A stretch of DNA of 64,000 bases, taken from contig MNCI01019113.1 in assembly GCA_015680685.1 (NCBI GenBank), positions 416,573-480,572 of the forward strand, written 5' to 3'. A program made the position numbers and the translations under genes. The notes beneath the pieces were generated by a model, which saw nothing but the letters and a program-made list of their open reading frames with translations, was not told the origin of the DNA and searched no databases. This document shows, piece after piece, positions 20,368 through 31,889 of the stretch (the stretch's first letter is position 1; each line of letters starts with the position of its first letter). Origin of the DNA: Gnetum montanum. Taxonomy: Eukaryota; Streptophyta; Gnetopsida; Gnetales; Gnetaceae.

Positions 20368-22202
20368 CACGTATATATATATATTTGGGACGCGTCAGCT
20401 ATCGATGCTAGAGAACTTTATAGAATGTACCAAATTTTAAAATATTTTTTTGAAATTAAACAATGTAAACTAAGGACATCTAGATAAGTGTTAAGGGGTT
20501 CTAGGGTAATTCAACTAGTTCTAAAGGCATGAAAATTATGATGGTGTGGAATTCATTAGTAAGGACCTTGGATGGTAAGGGGTAGAAAATGCTATGTGAT
20601 TATTCATAGGAACATTTGAATTAGAGGGATAGTAATAAGGGAAAGAATATCATTGAAAATATGCTGAGGGTAATAGATGGTGTGTGGAAGATGTGTTATG
20701 AGTGCAAATTACAAAAAATTATGCAAGTAGGTCCTCCCCAAAGTAGGTTCCAACCTATAATGCCCTTGCGTAACCACACTTAAAAGTGTCTGTAGGCACT
20801 AGAAGGGTTAAATGTAATCCACACTGGTTCCACAAAACACACACATGTAAGTATCACTGGAATGAGGTAAGAATTCTACACTACACAAGACATGAGCTGC
20901 AATTACATGAAAAGTGAGATGATACGGACTATAGAAGGGATTGTAGAAATTGGGACATGAGGTAACTAACCCAGGGCATAATGAATCCTGCATGTAAAGC
21001 ATGATTAATGTGTCATTAACCCATTGTTCCAANAGGCATCAGTGCATGTCTTTTTAGTGGGACCCCTTAGAATAGCATTGTATTTTTGAGTGCCTTTTGA
21101 TTACGCTTACTCCCATTTTGTGTTAGATCTACAAGGATCTTAGTACTACCACGTTGCATGATAACTCTCATAGACGTCACCAAAGAGAATCCACAAGTCC
21201 CCTTGATGTCACACCCTAATCATTCCCTCTTGGTCCATCCTTCTTCATTCTAGGTACAATGAACACAAAATTAATTTTAAGTTTTAAGAATGTTAAGAAT
21301 ATCACTATACCCTTGAATAGACCCTCTTATTTGTAGAATGGATGAGTGGATGTAATAGGCCTACTGTCCAAATAGTTGATCACTCAAGACTCGATAACAT
21401 AGAACACACCTCAACCAACGAGCCACATGAGTGTTTTATTCATAGATGAGATTACTTATAAAAAGATAAAAAGACAAAAAGACAAAAAGGTAGCAAAAAG
21501 GAAATTAAAAAACTGGAAAACAAAAAATTGTAAAATTAAGGAAAATGAAAAATATTTATTAATCTTGCTTGTTATTAGAATGGGGGATATCCCCCATAAC
21601 TAACGATTGATCATGGCAGGATTAATAAATGAAAGATGAGGATCCTTGCATGTTGGAAATATCAAAACTTGGTCATACTTACTCCATTGGGGTTCACACA
21701 CCTGATTATAGTAAGCATAGTGGGGAAATTTATAAGATGTGGTTCCTAGGTAAAGAGTTGACCCACTATGATACTTGAGACCATAAGATGGTATGCAAGG
21801 ATCAGGATATCATCCTCCATGGCTGTATTCATTAGGCTGTATGGTTGTTGGAGTGTTAATTGGTGACCTTGATGAAGTGACATGAGGCGTTGGGTTCGAG
21901 GAGAAGGATGCACCATAGTGTTGGACTTGTGCTGAGTTGGAGGATGCAGTGGCCTTGGAACTGTGTTGTTCCTTCCTACAGTCATGTCTAAAGAAGGGAT
22001 GCCTTTGATGCTGAGGAGGTCTCTCACTGCTATTAGATATAGCAGCACAGGTAACGTTCATGGGTTGTTGCTATGGTGCAGACACTTTAGAAATAGTTGG
22101 TGGTGATGTAGAAGGAGGGAAAATATGAGAATCTTAAAATTTAGGAGAAGTGTAAGGTACACAAGGCGGTGGACATGGGTTGATAGTATTGAGGAGAATA
22201 AT
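19865..22202 (-). mobile_element. Element D internal region between its lost pol and the 3' ORF
   Basis: Non-coding or unreadable spacer, colinear with 42000-44860 in element F (matches at 20720-20800 with 42540-42620 and at 21205-21280 with 44220-44290). Minus-strand 22061-21746 is Pro/Ser/Thr-rich but broken, and I cannot name it. Contains a G homopolymer at 20326-20366 and an N at 21033. The region ends at 22202, where element C was inserted. Confidence 0.5.
20326..20366 (+). repeat. Run of 41 consecutive G
   Basis: Uninterrupted G41 inside element D, not present in the homologous part of F. It creates meaningless poly-Gly and poly-Pro ORFs on the two strands. Confidence 0.95.
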
Positions 22203-22980
22203 TGATGGGACGTGATATCGCATGGGCCGTGATATTGCAGCGCACTGCCAAATCTATAAATAAGAGGTGACTCTCCCTTGTTTCGCAATCTAGATCTAGA
22301 CCCTTAGTGAAACTCTGGTAGTTTTACCTCTCCAAAGATAGAATAATTTCCATGTGCCTACAGTAGGAACTCCAAAGTGAACAGATCTTTATTCGAGCAA
22401 TTTTGTACCTGAACACATAATTGTGTATGACAATAAAGACAAATTGTTGGATAAACTTTGCAGTGCATGGAATAGGCTAAATAGGACTTTAATTATTGTT
22501 ATTTACTGTTCATCATTTAAATGTTTGATTAGTTAATTAAATCTCTCTCAACCCTTCTCTCATAGTTAAGTGCATTCAGTACGACTACTTCGAGCATGTG
22601 CATTATGCTTGGTAATCCCAGTAATGAATAGCATTTGGTAATCCCAGAAGGTTGCATTGGTTCAGGGTGTGAACGGTAAGTGGGAACGGATACTGATGCT
22701 AGGCATTAGAACTTAGTTAGTTAAAGTTAGTTACTTAGTCTCTTCACCCTTTCCCTCATTAGCATAGGTGATAAAAGACAAAATATATAAAAATCCAATA
22801 CCTCAGACTTACTTAACCATACAACCGTGACAAATACAAGTAAGTTTGGGAAGACAACGAATGATTAACCTTAAGTGTTCCATAAGGCGTGTAGGCACTT
22901 AGTCTATGGAGTTCGATCGGATCATGCATGTAACACTTGTATTCATATGGTTGAGTGTAGGGGTACCTCACCACTCATCA
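22203..22980 (+). mobile_element. Element C 5' LTR
   Basis: Starts TGATGGGACG, ends CCACTCATCA, and is followed after one base by the primer-binding site. The TATA box CTATAAATAAGAGG is at 22254. It matches 28379-29062 for the first about 620 bases. Confidence 0.9.
22213..22238 (+). repeat. GATATC array, 2 units (element C 5' LTR)
   Basis: GATATCGC and GATATTGC lie between the LTR start and the TATA box. The 3' LTR of the same element has six. Confidence 0.75.
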
Positions 22981-22981
22981 T

Positions 22982-23000
22982 TGGCACCGTTGCTGGGGAC
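22982..23000 (+). other. Primer-binding site of element C
   Basis: TGGCACCGTTGCTGGGGAC one base after the LTR. It resembles the TGGCGCCGTTGCCGGGGA site common in plant Athila/Tat elements (tRNA-Asp type, from general knowledge). Confidence 0.8.
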
Positions 23001-23125
23001 TAAGTCTTTTTTGTGCTAAGTAGAACATAGGAAATCATCCACATCGTTGGAAAGCTTAAATGAACCCTTAGGGTTAATCAGAAGAAAATTTAAACAACGG
23101 TCAATAGCACACTGACAAGATAACA

Positions 23126-25690
23126 ATGTCTTCTTCTTCTCATAAAAGCACTTCACCACCTAGGGATCACACAAGAAACAATCGATGGTCTAACACATGT
23201 AACCAAGAACCACCAGTTCCTCAACAATATCGGGTGGTATATACTCATCACGATGAGTATATACCTGATTTTACTTTTATCCTCCATTAGGATGAAAAAC
23301 TGCGCTAGAGAAACCTACAAGGTAACATAGTGTTACCCCTAGATTAGGCAGTCCCTAACATGCTCCTTCATGCTCTTGCACAGATAGACATGATGTAGCT
23401 ATATGTTGAATACGTTGTAGAAGTTTATGACACAAGGGATTACCATCCCATAGAAGCAGAACGTCAATGGGACTTGCGGCAGGAGAGTCGCCACACATCG
23501 TTGAAGGGCAAAGGCCCACGTAATGCTTCGCCTGTCATAAGAGAAATTAAGGGTGGTGAACCTATCTCAATAGGTTCTCCACGAAATGATGTTCCCCCTC
23601 CTAACGATGGTGAGGAGGTGGGGTATCAGAACCTGTGCTCCATGATACACAACCTTGGTTTTGATTCCCATGAAGACCAAGTGTTCACTGAGGGAACACA
23701 AGCACAAGATAAGGGTAAGCATTTTGATCAACATCACGATCGGGGCCATACCCATTGAAGAGAAGGTAAGAAACATCGTTATGGAAATGGTTCCCCTTCT
23801 TCTTTCGCATCATCACATCATTCACCCTCTCCTTCCACATCAGGACATAGTCACAAAGAGAACAATGGTGAGGATAAGTGTAAGCGAAATGAGAGACCTC
23901 GACGAGAGAGTTGAGAGTGAGGATGAGGGCACTCTAGGGAGTCAAGGAATGAAAGAAGGGAAAGTAGGGAACCATGTAGGCATCAGAGAAGTCATGAGAG
24001 AGATGATCATGATGAACCCCTACTTGGCACTGGAAGTATGTTAGACATTATAGAGGCAGTTAGAATACCTACAAGGCATCAAAAAGATAGTCGGATCAAG
24101 AGACTAGACATGAATAATATCCCACGGTTTGAGGGGGGATACAATGCTGATTCACAGAATCACTTATAAGCATTCCACAATGCTTGCATCTTGAAAAATA
24201 TTGAAAACAAGTGGCAGAAGTTAAAGTTGTTTCCTAGGACACTCATAAAAGAAGCAAAAAGTTGGTACTAGTCTTTAGAGTCAGAAACCATTAGGAGGTG
24301 GAGTAGAATGCTAGAATTGTTTAACAATAAATACCAAACATACTCCATAGTGTTCAACTTGCGTAAGAAGATCCAAGGATGGAAGCAGGGTAATCACGAA
24401 CCCTTGGATGCTACCATGAGCCAATATTACACATTACTACATCATTGTCCAGGCCATGGCTACGCACAAACGGATCAACTCCACCATCTCGTAGATGGGC
24501 TAAGACATGAAACCAGGAGAACCCTTGGGACATATGCCCAAGGGAGATTATCTGAACTTAGATCCCATGAAGTTCATAGATTGTTGGAGCAAGTAGCTAA
24601 AGAAGAAGGGGAGCTATGGAAAAGAGAAAGCGCGGAAGAGTATAACCATGATCCTTCCGTCCAAAAGAGGGGAGTGAGATTCTGCGATGAAGAGGATGAG
24701 TCACCACTCAAAGAGTTGGTGAATAGAAAAACCTTGCTACTTGAGAAATTAATAACAGAAGTGTAAGCTAAGGTAGATGAAATATAGAGCTCCTTAGATA
24801 GTAAAATTAAAACTATCCTAAAGATTGTAGAGGAGTCTAAGGAGGAACGAAGTAGTGACCATGATAAGAAAAAGCAGAGAGATTCAAGCCATGCACATGA
24901 GAAGGGTAAGGGAAAAATGACTATCGTTGATGAGGTTGTGGATTTAGATATTGACAATGATGGTGGATGTGAGATTTGCTAATATGACCATCCTAAAGGA
25001 TGTTGCCCAATAATCTCACATATGCAAGAGTCCAAGGTGTATGCACTCAACCCAAGACTTAACAAAAGGTAAGCACCTCAAAGGTTACCGTATCCCCAAG
25101 GTAACCCAAGGTAGTTCCACTAACCATTAACATATTATCCAAGTGGAACTCTACCACAACCTATCGAGCAACATCAACAGTGGCAACACTCATAGTCATG
25201 GGGGATGCCACCACCTAGAAAATAATACCCTTACCGACAACTAGATCCATATGGCTACTATGCGCAGTAGCTAGTTTCTCCAATTGACTTGATGGATCAC
25301 ATAAGCCCACAACGTCACTACCAAGTTCGGGAGTATTTTAGGACTCCTTCTCCTCTGGGAGACACACCACATGCATACCATCCTCTGAATCCATCCGCCA
25401 CTCATACGCCGATAGTTCCACTACCACCTACTCCAACAATGCAAGGGGAACTCCCCAATCAACTGTAGCAACGTAATGCTACGAGAGCTATAAACCTTCA
25501 ACCCGCTATTGGTTCTGACAAGCACATGAAGAGAAGATTCTTCTTCAGAACCAAAAGCCCAAACAAGCTCTCACAACCACAAGCGGTTGAGTCTATGCAT
25601 GCTCCTATAGTAAATAAGGCTTTAGAGCTCCCTTCAAACCAACAACAGGGCTCAACGCATACGGTTATGTTAACACATACCGTTACTGAC
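23126..25690 (+). pseudogene. Element C gag (Athila-like)
   Basis: From an ATG at 23126 (MSSSSHKSTSPPRDHTR), one frame runs through gag into the protease with about 20 stops but no frameshift seen. The N-terminal half has an RS/charged-rich tract (SRESRNERRESREP at about 23930-23975). The capsid-like core is at about 24100-24600 (NIPRFEGGYNADSQNHL, NIENKWQKLKLFPRTLIKEA, MLELFNNKYQTYSIVFNLRK, LHHLVDGLRHETRRTLGTYA). A charged segment and a Pro/Gln/Tyr-rich linker (25060-25500) follow. Many stops are TAG/TAA/TGA where Gln, Trp or Arg would fit. It would build the particle core. The C-terminal part matches the remnant in F at 49200-48400. Confidence 0.85.
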
Positions 25691-26242
25691 TAGATCAAGG
25701 TAGGCCACCTTCCCAGGAAACTCTTTGATCCTGGAAGTCCCTTAATCTACCTCCAAGTTTCTGGGAATGAACTACGTGAGGCTCTTCTTGACTCAGGTTC
25801 CAGAGTCAACTTAATATCACGAGAAATGTATAAAGTCTGGAACCTGCCTCCACTTAAGAAGAGAAATATTCAATTAGAGCTGGTTAACCAGTCCATCATC
25901 TTTCCCTTGGGATTGGTGGAGGACATTGTTACCACTGTGTGTGGTTGGTCATACCCAGCTGATTTCCTAGTGATAGAAGTTAATAGTAACAAAGGGGACT
26001 TCCCAATTATAATGGGGAGGACATGGCTCAGCATCATCAACACATGCCTAGGGATCTACGATATTTCCTTGGAAATATCTAAGGAAAATATTTATGGAAA
26101 GATTAAGAAGAAGAAAGTTCCATGCATCACATACAGTGACTCAGAGGGTGATGACATGGAGGAGTGCTTAGCATCTCCTGCATGCAACTGGTGTGCCCAA
26201 GAAACTCAAATACAAAGGTGCCTATATGTAGCAACCACATAA
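25691..26242 (+). pseudogene. Element C aspartic protease
   Basis: Same frame as gag. LFDPGSPLIYLQVSG precedes ALLDSGSRVNLISREMYKVW (about 25782-25841), with the catalytic Asp-Ser-Gly intact. Then LGLVEDIVTTVCGWSYPADF, FPIIMGRTWLSIINTCLGIY and a basic tail. It would process the gag precursor. The ORF stops at 26242 and no RT follows, unlike in F, where RT comes next. The 417-base stretch from 25826 is open. Confidence 0.85.
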
Positions 26243-28365
26243 TAAGAGAACACCTAGTGGTTGATAGCTAATCAAGAGAGTAGCCCACCAACATGCATGG
26301 AACGAACTGGGGGAACAAATCACACCCACAATGAAGGCATAGATACATTGGAGTATGAACATCATCGACTTCCACCCCTTAACCTGAAAACATCAATTGG
26401 GAGAAGTTGGACACTTCTAAAAAATTTAAATAGGCATTCATTATTTTGGATCTCTCCATTTCCATTCAGTCATGGGGGAGATGGCCACCTATGCTGATCA
26501 TTTGAGGCCCTCAGTTCTTTTAAGTATTTTTTTTACACATTTTTGTTTGAAAAATTTCTTTAACTTTTCTTGTTTTTGTTTTACAACATCGTTTATACTT
26601 TTTCATTTATTTGTGTGTGTGTGTGTGTGTTATTCATTTTGTTAAGTTTGTCATTTAACAAGTGCTCCAAAGATGGTATGAACCATACTCCATTGATTGC
26701 TAATGTTTGGTTTTTATCTTTAAGTTATGATGTTGATACTAAGGTATGGTTCTTTTGATATAACAGGCAATGAGTCCACTTCATCCATACATCCAAAAAT
26801 TTCTATGGTCTCTCTTGGCTTGGAACTATACAGTTCCTTTCCCAATAATAAGAACTATAACGAATCGGTGACTGGGCATTTCTCAAACTAAGGAAGGACA
26901 CAAGGATTGAAAAGGGTGTGACTTCAAGGGAACTTGATGCATTTGTGTTGGCCATTCTCTTGGATTCTTGGATGTTTTCTTCTTGAGTTTTGTTACTTCT
27001 TCGATGTTACCCAATTATCGAGAAGCTAAGTAAATAAAAATAATAAGTCTGTGCATGGCATGGTTATCACGCATAAACACATAAAGCACAAAAAAAACTG
27101 TGAGAATTCAAAGCACACCCTTAGACGAAATAATTATTTGGGCTACAAGCATTGGTTATGGAACTAAAACAAACATGTTCCCTCTAACTAAGGCCCTCCT
27201 CGCTTCCCATTCTCTCCTCCTTCGTTTCGTTGGAATGGTGGTGGCTCTTTGGGAAGGCATCCTTGTTACTTCAAGTGGATGGATTGGCCAAATACATTAA
27301 TGCAAAGTCACTGGATGTGGTTTTTTTGAGTCCGGACTTGGAATGGGATCTACTAAGTCACATTAATCAGTAACTACACAAGGGGCTATACATCACCTTG
27401 TTCTTGAGATTCCATTCCATTCTCTTCTTTCCATCCTTCTCTCCTCATCTATCACCTCATTGCTAGTTGTATTAGTAGTCCATATCTTGGTGGATGCATT
27501 GTTTTCTTATTGGTAAACTCATGTGGTTAAGACTTTAACTCTTGTTTCGAAATGACATTCCTAGAGCCTACGGACTCTTTGAATGTGAGATTGTCAGGGC
27601 ATTAAGGGCATGAGCCTGCTTTGGGGAGGACCCACTAGTATTCCTATTTGGTGCACTAGTTAAATTTTGTCCCTTAACATTTTTTGCAATCCACTCTATT
27701 TTGTTCATTTCCATCTTGACATCCATTTTATCAACGTTATAGTTGTCTCTTTTTTCTCCATATTTCTTATTATTTTTCTTTCTCCATTCTATTGCTACTG
27801 AAGGTTTGCTCTTAGTCATGGGGGTCCTGACCCAATTTTTTCGATTTTCTCCTAGCCCCTACACCTTCGGTAGTCACCATTATTATATCTCTAGATCTGC
27901 ATCAGCCATACCACAACTCAGCCAATGGACCTTTCACCGAAGCAAGGTATCAAATGCATTGTGATTCATTTACCCTTGCTAATATAAAGATTGTGTTGTG
28001 TGTGTAGATGGAAATCATGCAACAATAGATTGGATTTGGAGGGGACACTTGGAATGGATCGGTGCTGAAGCAGCTATGCATGGAACGAGATGGACGGTGT
28101 GCTTATGGATAGACAACAAAAGGTGCAATATTGGCATTGGTAGTAGTAGAGTTCTTCTCTCTTCTCTCTTCTCTCTCAGCTGCCAAATAAGGCCTGGTGT
28201 TAAATGTATAAGGTGTTCACTCTTGTTGTCGTGAACACCAATTTTGTCATGTTCTGTAATGATGATCTGTTCACATGTCATCCCATTCACCATTAGCTCC
28301 ATTTAAGTCAATAATCCTATACCTTCCTAATATTTTCTAAGGAACCCAAGGATGAGTTTTTATTT
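26243..28365 (+). mobile_element. Element C 3' internal region without pol
   Basis: Two kilobases between protease and polypurine tract hold no RT, RNase H or integrase. There is a (TG)9 microsatellite at 26612-26630. From about 27150 to 28300 the composition is more gene-like. A minus-strand stretch at 27819-27568 reads as a basic, Lys/Asn-rich peptide (WRKKNNKKYGEKRD), and an overlapping frame at 27875-27812 reads MVTTEGVGARRKSKKLGQ. I recognise no family. It could be a non-autonomous filler or a captured fragment. Confidence 0.45.
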
Positions 28366-28378
28366 AGTTATGGGGGTA
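28366..28378 (+). other. Polypurine tract of element C
   Basis: AGTTATGGGGGTA directly before TGATGGGATG. GAGTTTTTATTT upstream is shared with D and J. Confidence 0.8.
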
Positions 28379-29062
28379 TGATGGGATGCAATATCGCATG
28401 GGCCATGATATCATGTATGCAATATTGCATCCGTTGTGATATCGCATCCCCCACGATATCGTGTACCCGATATCGCAACGTGCAACCAAATATATAAATA
28501 AGAGGCAACTTTCCCTTGTTTCGCAATATAGATCTAGACCCTTAGCGAAACTCTAGAAGTTTTACCTCTCCAAAGATAGAATAATTTCCATGTGCTTACA
28601 GTAGGAACTCCAAAGTGAGTAGATCTTTATTCAAGAATTTTTGTACCTAAACACACAATTATGTATGGCAATAAAGATGAACTGTTGGATAAACCTTGCA
28701 GTGCATGAAATAGGCTAAATAAGACTTTAATTATTGTTATTTACTATTCATCATTTAAATGCTTTATTAGTTAATTAAATCTCTCTCAACCCGTCTCTCA
28801 TAGTTAAGTGCATTCAGTATGACCACTTCGAGCACGTGCGTTATGCTTGGTAATCCCAGTAATGAATAGCGTTTGGTAATCCCAAAAGGTTGCACTGGTT
28901 CAGGGTGTGAACAGTAAGTGGGAACGGATACTGATGTTAGGCATTAGAACTTAGTTAGTTAAAGTTAGTTATTTAGTCTCTTCACCCTTTCCCTCATTAG
29001 CATAGGCGATAAAAGACAAAAGATATAAAAATCACATACCTCAGACTTACTTAACCATACAA
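28379..29062 (+). mobile_element. Element C 3' LTR, truncated
   Basis: Aligned with 22203-22830; TATA box TATATAAATAAGAGG at 28491. It breaks off after ACCATACAA, so the last about 150 bases present in the 5' LTR, including CACTCATCA, are missing. The next bases belong to element D's 5' UTR. Confidence 0.85.
28387..28480 (+). repeat. Palindromic GATATC array, 6 units (element C 3' LTR)
   Basis: AATATCGC, GATATCAT, AATATTGC, GATATCGC, GATATCGT and GATATCGC at about 15-18 base spacing, immediately upstream of the TATA box. Confidence 0.8.
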
Positions 29063-29242
29063 TTGTAGATATGAGATTATCGTAGTCTTGTAGGAGAGGC
29101 ATGGTTGTGCAATTGTGTGTGAATTTGTATGTGACTTTTTCTAATTATTTCTTCCTAAAAGATATATCATTAATTCCTATACAACAACCTTGTATGATAT
29201 AACTAATCTAGATAACTAGCATGATCCTCGGCAACGGTGCCA
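29063..29242 (-). mobile_element. Element D 5' UTR and primer-binding site
   Basis: The minus strand reads TGGCACCGTTGCCGAGGATC at 29242-29223, one base from the LTR: the family PBS, less decayed than in C. The following UTR (ATACAACAACCTTGTATGAT on the plus strand) matches F at 49470-49530. It is cut at 29063, so D's gag-pol is missing. Confidence 0.8.
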
Positions 29243-29243
29243 A

Positions 29244-30048
29244 TGATGAGTGGTGAGGTACCCCTACACTCAACCATACAAATACGAGCGTTTCACGCAC
29301 GATCTGGTTGAACTCCGTAGACGAACTAGTTGTGGTATCCAGACATTTACTTATAGATCATAGTTTGCTATCTTCCCACCTGGACTAGTATTAGCTTTAT
29401 CACGTATGGTTTAGTCCAAAGTGAGGTGTATGATGTGTTCTTACATTAATGCTACTCCTGGGGATGATGGGAAATAATATCAACTAAACTAGGAGAGAGA
29501 GAGAGTGAGAGAGAATCTAGACTAGCCTAAGTGCCATGAGCATCTATACACATCTTGGACCTCATGCATGACTACCACTGGGATCACCAAGCACATGGCC
29601 TAGGTACGCTACTGCGTTACTAAGTAGTCACACTTAAATGCTCGTGATTAAGTCATACTCATTTCACATTACTAGGAGATAAGGGTAGAGAAATATTAAC
29701 TAAGAAAGTAGTAAATAACAATATCAATTAAATAATTAAGCTAAGTGGATGCTACAATGATGAAGTAATCTCCATATTTATTGCCGATCATGTGCATGTC
29801 CAAGTACGTCACACTTGAATAAGGATGTTGTACAATTACAATCATTACATTGTGGGCATGCACTAGGAGAAAAGGATTGAGAGGAAAAATTGACAAAAAG
29901 TCCCTACCTTAGTACTAAAAACTACTACCCACCAAATCTGCCTACCTATTATTTATAGATGAGGAGATAGGTTGTGATATCGTGTACATGATATCACATA
30001 CACGATATCATGGGTGCGATATCGCAGCCAACAATTCATGACTCATCA
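29244..30048 (-). mobile_element. Element D 5' LTR
   Basis: Plus-strand ends are TGATGAGTGG and GACTCATCA; it matches 17984-18836. TATA box (minus) at 29957-29944, and a GA microsatellite near 29493-29514. Confidence 0.9.
29975..30026 (-). repeat. Palindromic GATATC array, 4 units (element D 5' LTR)
   Basis: GATATCGT, GATATCAC, GATATCAT and GATATCGC (plus strand). The other LTR of D carries six units. Confidence 0.8.
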
Positions 30049-30053
30049 ATGTC
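30049..30053. repeat. Right target-site duplication of element D
   Basis: ATGTC, paired with ATGTA at 17979-17983. Confidence 0.7.
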
Positions 30054-31689
30054 AGATTGTTCCTGGATATAAATGGTATTGCACAAAATTTTATTTTAAT
30101 GTTTTTTATAGCATCAAACCCTTCAACTTGTAGATGATTTGTATGGATAGAAGTCTATCCTAGGTAGAGAGCAATCCATGGGTTCCAAGCACAGGAAAGA
30201 TAAACAAATATTACACACATATTTCTTGTCTTTATTTGTGTAATTTCATGATCTTTGGGTTGTTGCTTCAATTATATGTGACAAGTGAAAAATTTATGCG
30301 TAATCAAAATTCAAATGCTTTGAGTTATATATATATTAAGGATAGTTATCCTCATAACACTTGTCAAATATAGATTTCATTTCTCTAGAAGTTGTAACTT
30401 CCCATGGAAGTTGTAACTCCTTAGGATAGTTACAACTAAAACTCTAAGATATTTGTAGTTAATTTTAATTTTCCATTACCAAGAAGACACTTGCAAAATG
30501 TGGCTTAAAATTCTCATAACTTCCCATGGAAGTTCTAACTTCTTAGGTGGTTAAGATTAAGTATCTTAGATATTTGTTACTACTCTCATGATTATTGTAA
30601 CTACCCAAAGCCCCTATAAAAAGGCTTCAAAGGTAGAAATTAAAAAAAAAAAATAAGCTTTTTGAAAAGAAGAAATTTAAAGATTGTTTGTAAGATGACT
30701 TGCTAAAGACATCATTTTGACTACTTTTTTTAAATTCTATGAGTTCATTCTTTTCTATTTTGTTTTAGGTACTTAGCTAGTGTTTTAGGTAGTATCATGC
30801 TTGGCATTTAAATTTGGGATTTTTAGATTGCTTTTATAGTTCTTTGTTGTGTGATAGTAGACTTCTATTAAGATTTGCCATAGAAGAGCTCATGTTGGAA
30901 AGCCTCAAGAGAAATTTAATAGAAAAGTTTATTATTATGTAATATTTGAGATTGCTATTAGGATTGTTGTAAGAGATCCTTTGCTATAGACAAGCCAGTT
31001 GAGCAATTCAATAGTCTAGAGGGTTAAAAAATCTTCAATATTTTGATAAGACTGAAATAGCTTTTTTATTTTTAAAGTATATTTGCTTCGTATTTCAATT
31101 AGAATTGTCAAATCTTTGAAATCTCTATTGTATGGAATTAGTGACAATTATTATGTAGCCAAAACAGAGACTTGTACATGGTGGTTTACGTAGCAATTTT
31201 TGGTAGTATAGTAGGATTGTCTTTAAGAAATTGCTTGTTTGAGCCTAGAAAATTTGAACAATTCATAGATATTAAATTAGGGATAACTTTATTGTGAGTA
31301 TTTCCTCGTATCAATTTACTTTGCTTAAATATTTGAGATTTTTACACAAATATTCTTTCTTTTCTTTCTCTTTCCATTGAATCTTACTCTATTTCTAGTT
31401 TTCTTATGAAACTTTTTCTCTTTGGGTGAAATTAGAAGTAGATTCATAGAGTTGTGCTCAAATGTTTTTTTACAAAATTTTATTTGTTACAAGTAGGTAT
31501 TATAAGGATCGTATAGACTAAGTGAATGAACAAAATAGGAATCTTCAACAACTCATAGTATTTTACAAAGTTGGTTGAATCTCTTTTATGATAGCCAATT
31601 ACAGTTTTCTACACAACCCAACTATTTCAACATTCACAAGAGTAAACACATACTCATGTTTAACTACTGAGTCTATTTTGAGGTATCTA
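30049..31689 (+). mobile_element. Unassigned insert H inside the G LTR, right part
   Basis: AT-rich and without readable protein. It has LTR-like traits: a TATA box CCCCTATAAAAAGGC near 30612 and repeated blocks (AACTTCCCATGGAAGTT at about 30398 and again at about 30522, a perfect dyad). A solo LTR is possible, but its ends could not be fixed. Confidence 0.4.
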
Positions 31690-31780
31690 GGCCTTGGTGT
31701 TGCCAAAGACCAGCAAGCACCTAAACCCTATTTGAGGAACTTGTTGGTGGATGCATCTCAAACGATTACCAATAGTTCTT
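31690..31780 (+). mobile_element. Element G 5' LTR, last part
   Basis: AGCACCTAAACCC...GGAACTTGTTGGTGG and CAATAGTT align with the final about 70 bases of the 3' LTR (39298-39366). It is followed directly by a PBS-like site, so it is the detached U5 end of the LTR begun at 16674. Confidence 0.65.
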
Positions 31781-31796
31781 TTGGTGCTAGGAGGGC
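31781..31796 (+). other. Putative primer-binding site of element G
   Basis: TTGGTGCTAGGAGGGC follows the LTR end. It resembles a TGGCGCTAGAAGGAGGGC-type plant PBS as I recall it, which is not certain. Confidence 0.45.
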
Positions 31797-31889
31797 ATGA
31801 AATTTTATCCTATAAGCTTGATAGTCCTAGCATACCAATAATTATTTTTTACTATAAAGGTTTAAGAAACTAGATTCTATTTTTAGTTC

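Noticed and set aside
20137-20487. Poly-Pro (minus) and poly-Gly (plus) ORFs
   Set aside because: Created by the G41 run; no other support.
21746-22061. Overlapping minus ORFs as gag of element D
   Set aside because: Pro/Ser-rich but without capsid motifs; position after the missing pol argues against gag.
23655-24044. 129-codon plus ORF
   Set aside because: Second frame over the RS-rich part of element C gag; the gag frame continues on both sides.
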